NCBI GenBank assembly: GCA_020199775.1
Contig: JAIVJZ010000004.1
Span: 248,001 to 312,000 of the forward strand
Origin: Acidobacteriota bacterium
GTDB lineage: Bacteria > Acidobacteriota > Blastocatellia > Pyrinomonadales > Pyrinomonadaceae
DNA: 64,000 bases
Direction: 5' to 3'
The notes below the pieces were generated by a model, which was not told the DNA's origin, did not search any database, and saw only the letters and a program-made list of their open reading frames with translations. Below, piece after piece: positions 1-9,540 of this stretch; the stretch's first letter is position 1; every line of letters begins with the position of its first letter. Both the position numbers and the translations under genes were made by a program.

Positions 1-2170
1 TGGCGAGGACGAGCATGTCCGTTTCGACGAGCAGGCGTTGGCGGCGGCGAAAACGGCGGATGAGTTTCTCGTCGGCCGAGAGGCCGGGCACGTCCGCCTC
101 CGTGGCCGGGGTCGCGTGCCGCCCGAAATGTTCCTGTAGGCCGACGAGGCCGTTCGAATAAGTCGTCAGGTGCAGCGCGCGCAACCATTCGAGATCGGTG
201 TGCCAGCGGTCGAGCCAGTCTTCGCGCCGCTCGCCGGGGGGCAGGGAGAGCTTGGCGTCTTCCCACATCTTGAGGGGGAGTTCCGCGCGCCACTGCGCGC
301 GCTCGTAGCGGATCGTGCCGCCGTGTTCCTGACGCAAATTTGCGACGGGCACGTAGCGCAGCCGCAGTTCGCCGTCGCGCTCGTGACGCGCGAGCACCAA
401 CGCCTGCGCGTCTTCGCCGCGATAGAGCCAGACGGCCTCGTCGGCGCGAAAATCTTTCCCGTAGGCGTCGGTCAGGGCTTCGGCCGCGACGCGCGTGGCG
501 ACGAAATCCACCGGGCGGCTGTCAACGCCGCTCTGCACGTTGTTGCGCGCACGCGCGCCGTGCAGCAGTGCGAGGTAATTGATGCGCGCGAAACTCCTGT
601 TCATGTCGAGCGCACCGTCGGGCGCGAGCGCGAGCCCGCCCGGCGCGACGCCGACGGCATAGTTTCGCAATTCGGCGACGGTGTTCTGCTCGCCCATCGC
701 GCCTTTGGCGATCATGTCGGGGATGTTGAGACGCGCCGCGTCGAAGTTTTCGCGTTTGAGCGAGAGGAGATTGGAGAGCGTCCGCGCGTATTCGGCGTAC
801 TTGCGTTCGTCGGTCGCCCACGAATCGGCGCGCGCTTTTGCGCGGCGCGCTTCCTGATCGCGCCCTGCGTCCGCGTCGGCACGCGTCCACTCTTTCGGCT
901 GCGCGGCGACGACGGCGCGTTCGCGTTCGACGAGGCGGCGAAGCGCGGCGAGTTCTTCCTGTAAGTTGGCGTGTAACTTCCGCCAGTCGGCGCGGTGGGC
1001 TTCGATGGTCTGGAAGAAGGCGTCGGTCGCGGCGCGTGCGAGCGTGGGCGAGAGTTTTTTGCCGCGCAACTCTTCGAGCAGGATGTGCAGGACGTTGAGG
1101 TCGCTGTGACGCAGGTGGACGGAGGCGCGTTCGTTGCCGTCGAAATCGACGAGCGCGGTGGGGTAGGCCGTGCTTTGGCCTTCGAGGTAGTAAGAATCCT
1201 CCGTGGTCGTCGTGATCAAAGGCACGAGCGGGTAGATGCTTTTGAGGGCGTAGTCGCTCAGGAGACGCCGCTTCGTGATGACGTGATGGCCGCCGCCCGC
1301 GCGGCTCGCCAGCAGTTTGACGAGGTTGAACCCCTGACTGTAGACGCGCTCGTCCGAGTTCGTCCCGTGATCGGAGACGAGGACGAGCGCGGTTTCGGCC
1401 GCCAGCGGCGTGGCTTCGATGGTCGTCCAGATGCGGCCGACGATCCGGTCGAGTTCCTGCAAGGCGACGAGTTGGGTCTCGCGGTCGCGGTTGTGATGGG
1501 CGGCGTGGTCAAACTCGGTCGTGTAAAAATCGAGATAACGGATGCGCGGGTCTTTCAACTTCTCCAACACTTCGCGCTCAAGTTGCTCCATCACGATGTT
1601 GCGCCCCTCAAACTCGACGAGCCACTCGTCGAACAACTCGCGCGGCGTGCGCGTCAGGACGCGGTTCTTGAGGCCGCGTTCGAGCGTCGTCCAGCGTGTG
1701 CCGCGCTGGTAGAGTTGGAAACTGATGTGCCGCTCGTCGTAAGGATAGGAGTCGACGAGCAGGGGGATGCCGAGTTCGTCGAGTAGTTCCGTGCCGGGCA
1801 TGTCCACGCGCACCTTGCCCGCCGTGCCGAGCCAAAAGGGGATGAAGTTGAGGTAGTCGTAGGAGTGCAGCGTGAGGCGGTCGAATTCGACGTTGCCCTT
1901 GATCTGCAAGTGCTGCCCGGTGTCTAAGAGCGACCACGAAGGCGCGGACAAGCTCACGCCGCGCACGTAAAAATTCGCCAGCCGCGTTCCGCGCTCGTAG
2001 AAGATGTGCTCGAACCACGGCAACAAACTTTTGCCCGTGCGCGGGTCGCGCTCGCGCACGAAGCGTTCGATGACATCCTGCGATAGCCCGTCGGCTTTGA
2101 CCAAGACGAGGCGACGCGCCCCGGCGAGAGAGTTTGGCGCGGCCAGCAGCAGCAGACACGCGCACGCCAT
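1..2170 (-). CDS. Exported alkaline phosphatase-family protein (C-terminus cut by window edge)
   Basis: The minus-strand frame is open from about 2170 to the left edge, at least 723 codons, so the C-terminus lies outside the window. The first ATG (2170) is followed by a hydrophobic stretch ending near LLLLAAPNSLAGA, a likely signal peptide; a GTG at 2182 is an alternative start. After it comes RRLVLVKADGLSQDVIERF, which resembles the first metal-binding strand of the type I phosphodiesterase/nucleotide pyrophosphatase superfamily. Further on are DFYTTEFDHAAHHN and LVLVSDHGTNSDE, which match the later metal ligands (D-x3-H and DHG). The likely role is hydrolysis of a phosphate or sulfate ester outside the cytoplasm; the substrate is unknown. 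A charged, possibly coiled-coil stretch lies in the second half. Long plus-strand reading frames here are shadows. The family is fairly sure, the substrate is not. Confidence 0.75.
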   Translation of the reverse strand, partial: MACACLLLLAAPNSLAGARRLVLVKADGLSQDVIERFVRERDPRTGKSLLPWFEHIFYERGTRLANFYVRGVSLSAPSWSLLDTGQHLQIKGNVEFDRLTLHSYDYLNFIPFWLGTAGKVRVDMPGTELLDELGIPLLVDSYPYDERHISFQLYQRGTRWTTLERGLKNRVLTRTPRELFDEWLVEFEGRNIVMEQLEREVLEKLKDPRIRYLDFYTTEFDHAAHHNRDRETQLVALQELDRIVGRIWTTIEATPLAAETALVLVSDHGTNSDERVYSQGFNLVKLLASRAGGGHHVITKRRLLSDYALKSIYPLVPLITTTTEDSYYLEGQSTAYPTALVDFDGNERASVHLRHSDLNVLHILLEELRGKKLSPTLARAATDAFFQTIEAHRADWRKLHANLQEELAALRRLVERERAVVAAQPKEWTRADADAGRDQEARRAKARADSWATDERKYAEYARTLSNLLSLKRENFDAARLNIPDMIAKGAMGEQNTVAELRNYAVGVAPGGLALAPDGALDMNRSFARINYLALLHGARARNNVQSGVDSRPVDFVATRVAAEALTDAYGKDFRADEAVWLYRGEDAQALVLARHERDGELRLRYVPVANLRQEHGGTIRYERAQWRAELPLKMWEDAKLSLPPGERREDWLDRWHTDLEWLRALHLTTYSNGLVGLQEHFGRHATPATEADVPGLSADEKLIRRFRRRQRLLVETDMLVLA

Positions 2171-2339
2171 GAACGCGAGCACATGGCGTCGAGCGACACG
2201 CGGCGCGCGGCGCGCGGGCTTTGATGAAGCGGGCAAGGCGGGCAAGGCGGGTGAGACGTTTAATGAGCCGGATAAAATCATCCGCACGCGTCTTGCCTTG
2301 CGCCCGTCCCCGTGTGCGTTTCGCTCGTTCATCGCGCGC

Positions 2340-4394
2340 CTACTGTCCCTCCGTGGCCGACATGGCGGCGATGATGCGGGCGTCGCCGTCGGAGATGCGT
2401 TGCGACTCGCGCGCGGCTTTGCGCAGGTATTCCGCGCTCAGATTGCGCCAGCGCGCGTCGGCGGACTCGTCGCGGTAGATGCGCACGAGCGTGTTCTTCG
2501 CCGTCTCGTTGTTGATGCGGTAGAGACTTGAGAGGCAGAGTCTTTGCGTCTCCTCGTCCTTCGTATGGGCGAAGATGCGCCCGACGGCCGTCGCCGTTTT
2601 GCCGTCGGCGCGCGCGCCATGCTCGCCCACGAACGCGAGCGAACGGCGCACCTCCGCGATGTCCCACTGCACTTCGACGGCCGCGCTCGAACGCGCCACC
2701 TCGCGCAGGAATTGACGATGGTGTGCGAGACGGCGCGCGATGTCGAGCGGGGCGAATTGCTCGCCGGGCGCGACCGCTTCGCGATGACGGTAGAGGCCGA
2801 ACGTGGCGACGCTGGCGGCGCGCAAAAGAACTTGTTCGGTGCGGGAATGGACGAGCGGCGTGAGTTCGGCGCGGCGGTCGCGGTCGAGTTTGTCGGTGAT
2901 TCCGCCGGAGGGGCGGCGCGCGTGTTCGACGAGCGCGGCGTATTGCTCGCGTGCGAGACGCGCCTCGGCCTCCAGGTCGTTTTCGAGCGGGTTCATCGAG
3001 ACGCGTTCGAGTTTCCGCGAAACTTCGTCGCGCAGCGCGGGGTCGAGCGAGGCGTCGAGCGCGAGCAGCAGTTTGAGTTGCGAATAAGCGCGCAGGCGCG
3101 ACGGCTGGTTGATGTCCGCGCCGCGACGTTCCGCGACGTAATCGTAGACGGCGCGGCCGAGGATGAACGGGAGGTCGAGATTCGTGAAACTCGCCGTCGT
3201 GCGCGCGACATCCTGCAAGACGCGCTTCGACATCTCGCGCCGCTTCGGGTTCAGGTTGTCGCGGAAGTCGACGAGCAGGATCGGAATCTTCGGGTGATCC
3301 AGCCCGTAGAGAGCGAGCGGGATCAGTTCGACGGCGCGCGCTCCCTCTGTGCCGGGCGTGACGCGGCGGTTGTCCGCGTCGAAGTAACGCGTCTCGGTGT
3401 AGCCGCGCCAGCGTCGGAGTCGTTCGTCGCCGTAAGGCTTCGCGAGATTGAGGAATCGTTTGTCGTAGGCGCGCCCGGCATCCACATCGGAGCGGGCGAT
3501 CCAGAGCAGCGCGTGCGTGGTGTTGCCGCCGGGCATTTCGAGCGGCTCGAAATAGAAGCCTTCGGCCTCGGCGCGCTGGCGCAGGAGTTCCCAGTTGTGG
3601 CCGCGCGTGTCGAGCCACTGGGAATTCTGTTTGTCGTAGACGCGGCCGAGATAGAGGTCGTCGATGAGGCCGCCGAAAGTTTTCTGCGTGAGCATCAAGC
3701 GCGCCTGTATCTCCTTCAACTCGTGCGGCGCGAAGACCGACCCCGTGCCCGACTCGGCCTGATAAAGCGTGAGCACGGCGAGGGCGCGGATGACGTGCGC
3801 CTTGCGATAGTCGTCGGCGTTGCGGCGGTAGGCGTGCGTCGTGGCTTTGGCGGTCAGGCTGTGCGGGTTGAGCACGATGCTGTGCAGCGCGTTCCAGAAG
3901 ACCCTGTGCCAGACCTCGCGCCCGGTGCCCGCGAGATCGATCAAGTGCGGCGGCGCACCTTTACCGGCGCGTTTTTTGTTCGCGACGCGCGTATAGAGGA
4001 AGGGCACGGCGGAGGCCGCGCGCTGGCCGATGGTGGGGCGCGTGTAGGTGTGCATCCAGACGTAACGCAGGCGGTCGTTTTCGGTCGTCGCATCGCCGAG
4101 CGTGTCGCGCAGTATGCTGACGAGCGGAACGTCCGGGTCTTTCGCTTCCTTGCCGCGCGCGAGGCCGTCGAGACTGCCGAAGACGGTCAGCAACTCCGCG
4201 CCGCCCGCGAGCGGAAGGCGTTCGAGACGAAAGCCGGACGTTTGAGTTTGCGGCGGAGCGGAATTTTGGGGGGCGGCAACGATCAGTTCTTGCGCGACGG
4301 CGACGGTCTTCGCGCCGGGCAGTTGGAGGTGCAGGAGCGCGAAAATGAGACAGGCAATTCGCCGCGCTCTCCGGTTCGAGTTCACAAAGTTCAT
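2340..4394 (-). CDS. Exported HEAT-repeat protein of unknown function
   Basis: 684 aa from the ATG at 4394. That Met precedes an N-terminal signal-like segment (basic residues, then IACLIFALLHLQLPG and an Ala-x-Ala site), whereas the upstream extension to 4538 is not signal-like, so I chose 4394. The middle of the protein shows no motif I recognise; it is rich in Arg, Trp and Tyr with aromatic clusters. The last 120 residues (VRRSLAFVGEHGARADG onward) look like helical HEAT-type repeats ending in SAEYLRKAARESQRISDGD. It lies 169 bp upstream of the phosphatase-family gene on the same strand and may be co-transcribed with it. The function is unknown; a periplasmic scaffold or binding role is only a guess. 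Confidence 0.7.
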   Translation of the reverse strand: MNFVNSNRRARRIACLIFALLHLQLPGAKTVAVAQELIVAAPQNSAPPQTQTSGFRLERLPLAGGAELLTVFGSLDGLARGKEAKDPDVPLVSILRDTLGDATTENDRLRYVWMHTYTRPTIGQRAASAVPFLYTRVANKKRAGKGAPPHLIDLAGTGREVWHRVFWNALHSIVLNPHSLTAKATTHAYRRNADDYRKAHVIRALAVLTLYQAESGTGSVFAPHELKEIQARLMLTQKTFGGLIDDLYLGRVYDKQNSQWLDTRGHNWELLRQRAEAEGFYFEPLEMPGGNTTHALLWIARSDVDAGRAYDKRFLNLAKPYGDERLRRWRGYTETRYFDADNRRVTPGTEGARAVELIPLALYGLDHPKIPILLVDFRDNLNPKRREMSKRVLQDVARTTASFTNLDLPFILGRAVYDYVAERRGADINQPSRLRAYSQLKLLLALDASLDPALRDEVSRKLERVSMNPLENDLEAEARLAREQYAALVEHARRPSGGITDKLDRDRRAELTPLVHSRTEQVLLRAASVATFGLYRHREAVAPGEQFAPLDIARRLAHHRQFLREVARSSAAVEVQWDIAEVRRSLAFVGEHGARADGKTATAVGRIFAHTKDEETQRLCLSSLYRINNETAKNTLVRIYRDESADARWRNLSAEYLRKAARESQRISDGDARIIAAMSATEGQ

Positions 4395-4673
4395 GCGTTC
4401 GTGCGATACCTGCCGATGATCACAATCCCGCTCCTTCTGGAGCAAATTGGCTGCATGCCTCGATCCGACCTTTACACGGCGCGCGGCCCTTGTCTTCGTC
4501 AAACGCCCCGCCAAAAAGTTCGCACAATCGAACCGCAACCCGTGTGCCGTAAGGGAGAGAAATCATTCGGACAGCAACTTTATAACTGACGCGGCAGTAA
4601 CTCCAAATGTTTACAAAGACTTCTCCGACTTGCGCTCCGATGCTCGCGCGTCAATTGTCCATTGCAATTTATT

Positions 4674-6395
4674 TCAACTACGCCACCCGTTAATTTCGGA
4701 AACAGCCCGCAGAGCGTTCCCGTCAAGTTGATAAATGCTCGCGGACGGGACGCCCGCGAGCGTTAGCTCGGCGCTTGGCCGGCTCGCGCGGCCGAGCGTC
4801 GAGACCAGAGCATCGTTGCTGAAATAACGCCGCCCGCGCGCGACGATGATGATGTCGCCAGACGCCAGATCGCGTATGGCCGCGCGGTCGGAGAGCGAAA
4901 TCGAGACGAGATCAGTTCTGCCCGCGCGCACGGCGTAGTGGGTGAAGAGTTCGGGCGATTCGCTGGCGACGCGCGCGCCGTGGGGCGCGAGCGCGGCGAT
5001 TCGTTGCGCGGCGTCGCGCATGCTCGCATCGTAAAATTCGTCGTGCGGGAAATAGCTCCCGGCGCGCTCGCGCCCGCCGCCGAGCGCGTTCGTGTAGAGA
5101 CGATAATGCGGCGACGCGCCCGCCGACGCGTAAGCGGAAGTGGCGACGACGAGGACGGCCACGGCCGCGCGTGCGTACCCGTGCGACGACGCGCCCGTGG
5201 CCGTGATGCCGCGCCAGCGTAGCGCGAGCCAACGACCGGCGGCGTCGATGCCGATGGCCGCCACGGTCAGCACGGCGGGCAACGCCAGCGTGAAATACCG
5301 TGTGAACTTACCGCCGAGCAGAGGGAAGGGGAAGAACCAGAAGAAGAGCCAGAAGAAGACGAAGTAACGGCCGTCGCCGAGTCGCTTTGAGAGCAGGAGC
5401 GGCAGCCCGACGAGGAACGCCGCGACGACCGCGGGCGGCAGTTTGAAGGCCATGAACACGTAGTAGAAATACCACGGCGAGCCTTTGAGCCAGAGCGTCA
5501 TCTGGTTGCGGTAGAGTTGCCCCATGAACTCGTAGGCGTCGTGGCCGATGCGCCGCTCGCCCGCGAAGATGCGCATCTCGTGCCACGTGCCCGGCAACAG
5601 GATCGTCGGGTTGCAGACGAGGAACGCCGCGCCCATGACGGCGAAAAAGATCAGCCACTTGCGCTTGCCCATGCGCCAGCGCGTCGCGGGGATGCCCTGA
5701 AAGATGTAGTAGTAGGCTCCGCTGATGCCGATCAGGTGCGGCATGTATTTCGAGGCGAGCATCGCGCCGAAACACGAGGCGGTCGTCCAGTAGTAACGCC
5801 CCGGTTTCGGATCGCCCGACTCGGCCGCGCGCTGCCCGCGCAGCCAGAAGACGTTTGCCAGCAGGAAAAAGAAGAGCAGGAAAGTGTCCTCTTTGGCGAT
5901 GCGGTTGAAACTGATGCCCGACGGGTCGAACGCCCACAACGCCGCCGCGATCAAACCCGTCGCCGTGCCGAACAACTCGGAGACCACCAGATAAAGCAAC
6001 AGCGACGTGAACGCGCCGAACAACGCCGCGGGCAGGCGCAAGGCCGTCTCCTCCGAGACGCGAATCCGTGGGCGATTCGCGGCCAAGCCCCACGCGTTCC
6101 AACGTTCGGCGGCGGCGACGCTCGCCGTCATCAACGCTTTCATCAGAAACGGGTGTTCGCCGTTGGTGGAGGTCAGACCTCGCGTGCGGTAGTCGGCGAC
6201 GGTGCGTAGTTTGTTCAACTCGTCTTCGCTCAAGCCCTCCGCGCCGAGACCGCCGGCGCGGAAGCCGAAGCCCGCCGCCACGACGAGGACGAGCACGGCG
6301 ACGACGAGCGCGCGGCTCGGCCGACGCCCGTTCTGTCCGTCGAACAGTTCGGGCGCGATGCTTGCCGTGACGGCGGTTGCGGCGGTTGCGGGCAA
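4674..6395 (-). CDS. PMT/ArnT-like family 39 glycosyltransferase, integral membrane
   Basis: 573 aa with about ten hydrophobic segments. Residues 50-60 carry GLSEDELNKLRTV, the acidic first-loop motif (D/E-E) that binds metal and lipid-linked sugar in protein mannosyltransferases and ArnT-type enzymes. The segment AALWAFDPSGISFNRIAKED is the second conserved loop of this family. Such enzymes move a sugar from a polyprenyl-phosphate donor to a protein or lipid A on the outer face of the inner membrane; acceptor and sugar cannot be read from the sequence. The start is uncertain: the frame opens at a TTG (6395) without an obvious ribosome site and no in-frame ATG follows closely. The C-terminal 150 residues form a soluble periplasmic domain. 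Confidence 0.8.
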   Translation of the reverse strand: MPATAATAVTASIAPELFDGQNGRRPSRALVVAVLVLVVAAGFGFRAGGLGAEGLSEDELNKLRTVADYRTRGLTSTNGEHPFLMKALMTASVAAAERWNAWGLAANRPRIRVSEETALRLPAALFGAFTSLLLYLVVSELFGTATGLIAAALWAFDPSGISFNRIAKEDTFLLFFFLLANVFWLRGQRAAESGDPKPGRYYWTTASCFGAMLASKYMPHLIGISGAYYYIFQGIPATRWRMGKRKWLIFFAVMGAAFLVCNPTILLPGTWHEMRIFAGERRIGHDAYEFMGQLYRNQMTLWLKGSPWYFYYVFMAFKLPPAVVAAFLVGLPLLLSKRLGDGRYFVFFWLFFWFFPFPLLGGKFTRYFTLALPAVLTVAAIGIDAAGRWLALRWRGITATGASSHGYARAAVAVLVVATSAYASAGASPHYRLYTNALGGGRERAGSYFPHDEFYDASMRDAAQRIAALAPHGARVASESPELFTHYAVRAGRTDLVSISLSDRAAIRDLASGDIIIVARGRRYFSNDALVSTLGRASRPSAELTLAGVPSASIYQLDGNALRAVSEINGWRS

Positions 6396-6631
6396 AAGTT
6401 TCGTCTAACCCCACTCGGAAATTGTTCGGCCGCGAGAGAAGGCGCGCTCGCGTGCGTCGGGCAAAAGGCGAAAGATTACTGTGCGCTCCGGCACTCTGTC
6501 AAAAACTCGCGCGCGTCCAGTTTAAGTGTAACTCCCGAACCACCCCCCAAAGCTATGACACTTTACCGATTGTCACTACGCGCACACACCTCGCCGCCCG
6601 GTCGAAATCAACGGCTGACGGGTTGGGAAAA

Positions 6632-8284
6632 TTAGCGCGACTGATTGGGCGGCGCGTTCGGCGTGCGCGCATCTTTGCCGGGCGCGTCGCCGGCGGTGGC
6701 GGCGGCCGTCGTCGCGGTCTCGACGGGAGGCGCGGCGGGTTTCCAACCGGCGCGCTCAAGGAGCGGCACGGCGAAGCGCACGGGCACGGCGAAATTCGCG
6801 TCCTGCAATCCCTCGAAGATGCCGAAGTTGATGCCGATGACGCGCCCCGACTGGCCGAAGAGCGGCGCGCCCGACCCGCCCTCGGCGGTGCGCGCGTCGT
6901 AGATGATGCGGCGGGTCTGCGAGTCTGTGACGTGCCCCTGCGTCGTCAGCGGCTTGATCAAGTTGCGTTCGGCGAGATGGCCGACGAGCACGTCGAGCGA
7001 CGAGCCGAAACGCTGCTTGATGTTGTTGGCCTCGTCGTCCGGCAGAGAGACGAGGATGCGATCCGGCCCCGAAGGGTAGCCCATCATCACGACCGCGCGG
7101 CCGACGCCGCCCGCATCGGAATTGTCGTCAATCGGGAGCGCGGGGATGTTGCCCAGTTGCGCGCCCGCGTCGAAATAGAGGACGGCGAGATCGTCGCGCG
7201 CGGAAGCCTGTTTGAACTTGAGCGCGAAAGCCTGCCGGTGGCCGGGGAAGTAGGCGAGCAGCTTCGTCAGGCGCGGCTTGCCGCTGACCGTGCTGCCCAA
7301 GACCATCGAACGCTCGTCGGCTGTCCACGGCTCGACGCCGACGTGGCGGTTCGTCACCACGTAGCCGCCGCCCACATGAAAACCCGTGCCGACGTAGGGA
7401 AACTCGGCGACCGCGCCCGTCCCTTCCGGCGTCAGCATCTCGCTCGGCGCGGCCTCGGCGGCTTCCTCGCCGTCGCCCTCGGCGTCGGCCGTTTGCGGCT
7501 GCGGGTAGCGCAGCGGCCGCCCCGTCCCCGCCTCGACGAAGACGTACAGGCCGGAGATGAGGCAGACGCCGTTGCCGTATTCGCTGCGGAGTTTGGGCGC
7601 GAGCGAGAGACTGTTGATGATGTCTTTGTTGGAGCGGTTGACTTCCTCGAATTGATTTTGCGACTCGCCGACCTTCTGGTTGAGACGCGCGATCTGCGCG
7701 TTCTGCTCCTCGATGTGGCGGCGGCTCTGCTTGAGTTCCTTGAAGCCCGCGAAGCCGAAATAGAGGAAGCCGCCGACGAGCGCGACGACGAGCAGAAGCG
7801 CGATGATCTTCGTGCTCAGGTTGATCTCGCGGATCAGTTCGCGCGTAAACTCGCGGAGGAAGACTTTCGCGTCGTCGCGCCGCGTGGTGGCGGCCGATTC
7901 GATGGCCGCGCTTTCGATAAAGGGCGCGACGTGCACGTCCGAGCGGCGTTTCGCGACGAGCGCGGGCGGCGACTCGACGGGGAAGAATTGGAGCACGAAA
8001 TCCGTGTCGGGGATGCGCACCCTGTCGCCGTCTTTGATGGCGGCGGCGGGCGCGAGGGGCGCGTCGTTGTGCGTCAGCCGGAGCGAGCGGTCGAAGTCGC
8101 CGACGCGGTAAAGGCCGTTCGTGCGTTGGAGTTCGAGCAGGAAGCCGTCGGCGCGCGGAATCGCTCCGGGCTGGAAGCGCAACTCGCAATCGGCGTCGGA
8201 GCCGATACGGATACGCTCGTGCATCAGCACTTCCGTGTGCCGCTCGTCTCCGATCTCGACGTGTACCACCAGACCACTCGCCAT
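6632..8284 (-). CDS. FHA-domain transmembrane serine protease (trypsin/Deg-like)
   Basis: 550 aa from the ATG at 8284 (MASGLVVHVEIGDE). Residues 1-100 look like an FHA domain, with RIRIGSDADCELRF and a later ...LRLTHNDAPL, which would bind phosphothreonine. Residues about 160-180 are a single membrane helix (IIALLLVVALVGGFLYFGF), followed by a coiled coil (ELKQSRRHIEEQNAQIARLN). The C-terminal half is a trypsin-like protease: I place the triad at His314 (TNRHVG), Asp365 (ARDDLAVLYF) and Ser471 (EGGSGAPLFG). The topology suggests a cytoplasmic phospho-sensing domain coupled to a periplasmic protease, which is an inference. No PDZ domain is visible. It is divergent from the ferredoxin gene at 8555, with the shared control region between. 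Confidence 0.82.
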   Translation of the reverse strand: MASGLVVHVEIGDERHTEVLMHERIRIGSDADCELRFQPGAIPRADGFLLELQRTNGLYRVGDFDRSLRLTHNDAPLAPAAAIKDGDRVRIPDTDFVLQFFPVESPPALVAKRRSDVHVAPFIESAAIESAATTRRDDAKVFLREFTRELIREINLSTKIIALLLVVALVGGFLYFGFAGFKELKQSRRHIEEQNAQIARLNQKVGESQNQFEEVNRSNKDIINSLSLAPKLRSEYGNGVCLISGLYVFVEAGTGRPLRYPQPQTADAEGDGEEAAEAAPSEMLTPEGTGAVAEFPYVGTGFHVGGGYVVTNRHVGVEPWTADERSMVLGSTVSGKPRLTKLLAYFPGHRQAFALKFKQASARDDLAVLYFDAGAQLGNIPALPIDDNSDAGGVGRAVVMMGYPSGPDRILVSLPDDEANNIKQRFGSSLDVLVGHLAERNLIKPLTTQGHVTDSQTRRIIYDARTAEGGSGAPLFGQSGRVIGINFGIFEGLQDANFAVPVRFAVPLLERAGWKPAAPPVETATTAAATAGDAPGKDARTPNAPPNQSR

Positions 8285-8554
8285 ACGTCTAAAACTTGCC
8301 CCGTCCCCGGCCGCCCTCAATTGAAGAGGCGACCGCGACGCGACCGCCTCCCTTAAACTTCTGCGGTCATTATGCGCGCAGTCGCCAACGCCGCTTATTT
8401 TATACTAAGATTAACCATACGGGCAAAAATTAGCCGTTATTCAACGCGTCGCGCAGAGTTAAAATGACGGGCGACGCCTGCCATACTTTGAGTTTAATTC
8501 GCGGGCGCGGCGGAAATACCGCGCGCCTTCGCGCAGTTTTTGAATCGAAGGTTT

Positions 8555-8965
8555 ATGAAAGAAATCTCTTTTATCGAAGATAAGGAGCAAGTGTGCGCGC
8601 TCGCGCCGGTGGCCTACGCGCCGATTCGTCTACATGTTTTGGTGTGCGCGGGTAAGTCCTGCACGAACGCCGGGAGCGCGGAAGTGAAAGAGGCGTTCAA
8701 GCGCGAGTTGACGGCGCGCGGGCTGCTCTTCGGCAAGGCCAAAAAGGGCAAGAACCCGCAGGGCAGCATCGTCCTGACGGAGTGTTCTTCGGTCGGCTTC
8801 TGCGCCGTGGGCGCGGCCGTGCTCGTCTACCCGGACGGCATCTGGTACGCGCAGGTGCGTGCGTCGGACGTGCCGGAGATCGTCGAGGAACACCTCGTCG
8901 GCGGTCGCGTCATCGAACGCCTCGCGCTGTTGAAACTCCCCGCCGCAAAAGCCGAAGCGGCTTAA
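8555..8965 (+). CDS. Thioredoxin-like [2Fe-2S] ferredoxin domain protein
   Basis: 136 aa from the ATG at 8555; a TTG at 8540 is possible. The fold signature is IRLHVLVCAGKSCTNAG, then ECSSVGFCAVGAAVLVYPDG followed by WYAQV. This is the Cys pattern and the VVVYPDG-x-WY tail of thioredoxin-like 2Fe-2S ferredoxins (HoxF/NuoE-related, Shethna-type). Four cysteines are positioned to bind the cluster, though the second pair is spaced Cys-x5-Cys, wider than the Cys-x3-Cys usual in the family. Probably a soluble one-electron carrier. The partner is unknown: no hydrogenase or NADH dehydrogenase gene is adjacent. Its stop codon lies 7 bp before the left boundary of the probable integron cassette. Confidence 0.78.
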   Translation: MKEISFIEDKEQVCALAPVAYAPIRLHVLVCAGKSCTNAGSAEVKEAFKRELTARGLLFGKAKKGKNPQGSIVLTECSSVGFCAVGAAVLVYPDGIWYAQVRASDVPEIVEEHLVGGRVIERLALLKLPAAKAEAA

Positions 8966-9003
8966 GCCACAGTTAGGCGCATTAGTTGAGTGGAGGAAAC
9001 AGA

Positions 9004-9540
9004 ATGAACTTGGAAGCGATTGTTCGCCACTACATAACAAACTATCGCCCTCATAAGCAGACGGAGCTTAATTGGTTCCGCCGGCAGCCTTCATTAGAAT
9101 CAGCCATAAAGATAGCGGCAAAAGCTGAGGATCATCGTGGCAAACGCTACTCGCATCAATCTAGAATTACCCAGAGGGCTATGCAGGAAGCCAGCTGCCT
9201 TCTTCTAGAAAAGCATGACGTATTGCAGAGGTGCAAATCATTCCACGAACTTTGGCAACGCATCAGAATATTCTTGGGGTCGATAACTGGAATCGGCGAG
9301 TTATATGTTTATGACACGGCGCTCAGGATTGGGGCGTTCCTGAATCTATTGCCTGACCGAGTTTACCTTCATGCTGGAACGCGCGCAGGTGCAAAGGCTT
9401 TTGGCATTGTCTCGCGAAATGAAGAGTGGATAGAGGTTGAAGAATTGCCGAACCCACTGAGAGAGTTGTCGCCTCACGAGGTAGAAGACATCTTGTGTAT
9501 CTATAAAGACAAAGGGGTGTCTCCTAAAGGCTGCGCCTAA
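9004..9540 (+). CDS. Cassette-borne hypothetical protein
   Basis: 178 aa from the ATG at 9004, chosen because GGAGG lies 7 nt upstream. The stop codon TAA is embedded in the GCCTAAC core of the downstream attC-like site, a common arrangement in integron cassettes. I do not recognise the family. A segment around residues 90-115, SITGIGELYVYDTALRIGAF, resembles a helix-hairpin-helix and could contact nucleic acid; this is weak. The N-terminal half is basic and helical. Codon and base composition are visibly AT-richer than flanking genes, consistent with recent acquisition. It has no evident functional link to the ferredoxin gene before it or the membrane protein after it. Confidence 0.75.
   Translation: MNLEAIVRHYITNYRPHKQTELNWFRRQPSLESAIKIAAKAEDHRGKRYSHQSRITQRAMQEASCLLLEKHDVLQRCKSFHELWQRIRIFLGSITGIGELYVYDTALRIGAFLNLLPDRVYLHAGTRAGAKAFGIVSRNEEWIEVEELPNPLRELSPHEVEDILCIYKDKGVSPKGCA

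Noticed and set aside
2544-4589. Long plus-strand reading frame (681 aa) opposite the HEAT protein
   Set aside because: Arg/Val-rich sequence without any motif, fully antisense to a gene with a signal peptide and repeats; high GC makes such frames common.
6377-8356. Long plus-strand frame (659 aa) opposite the FHA-protease
   Set aside because: Low-complexity Asp/Arg/Val sequence, antisense to a gene with clear catalytic triad and FHA domain.
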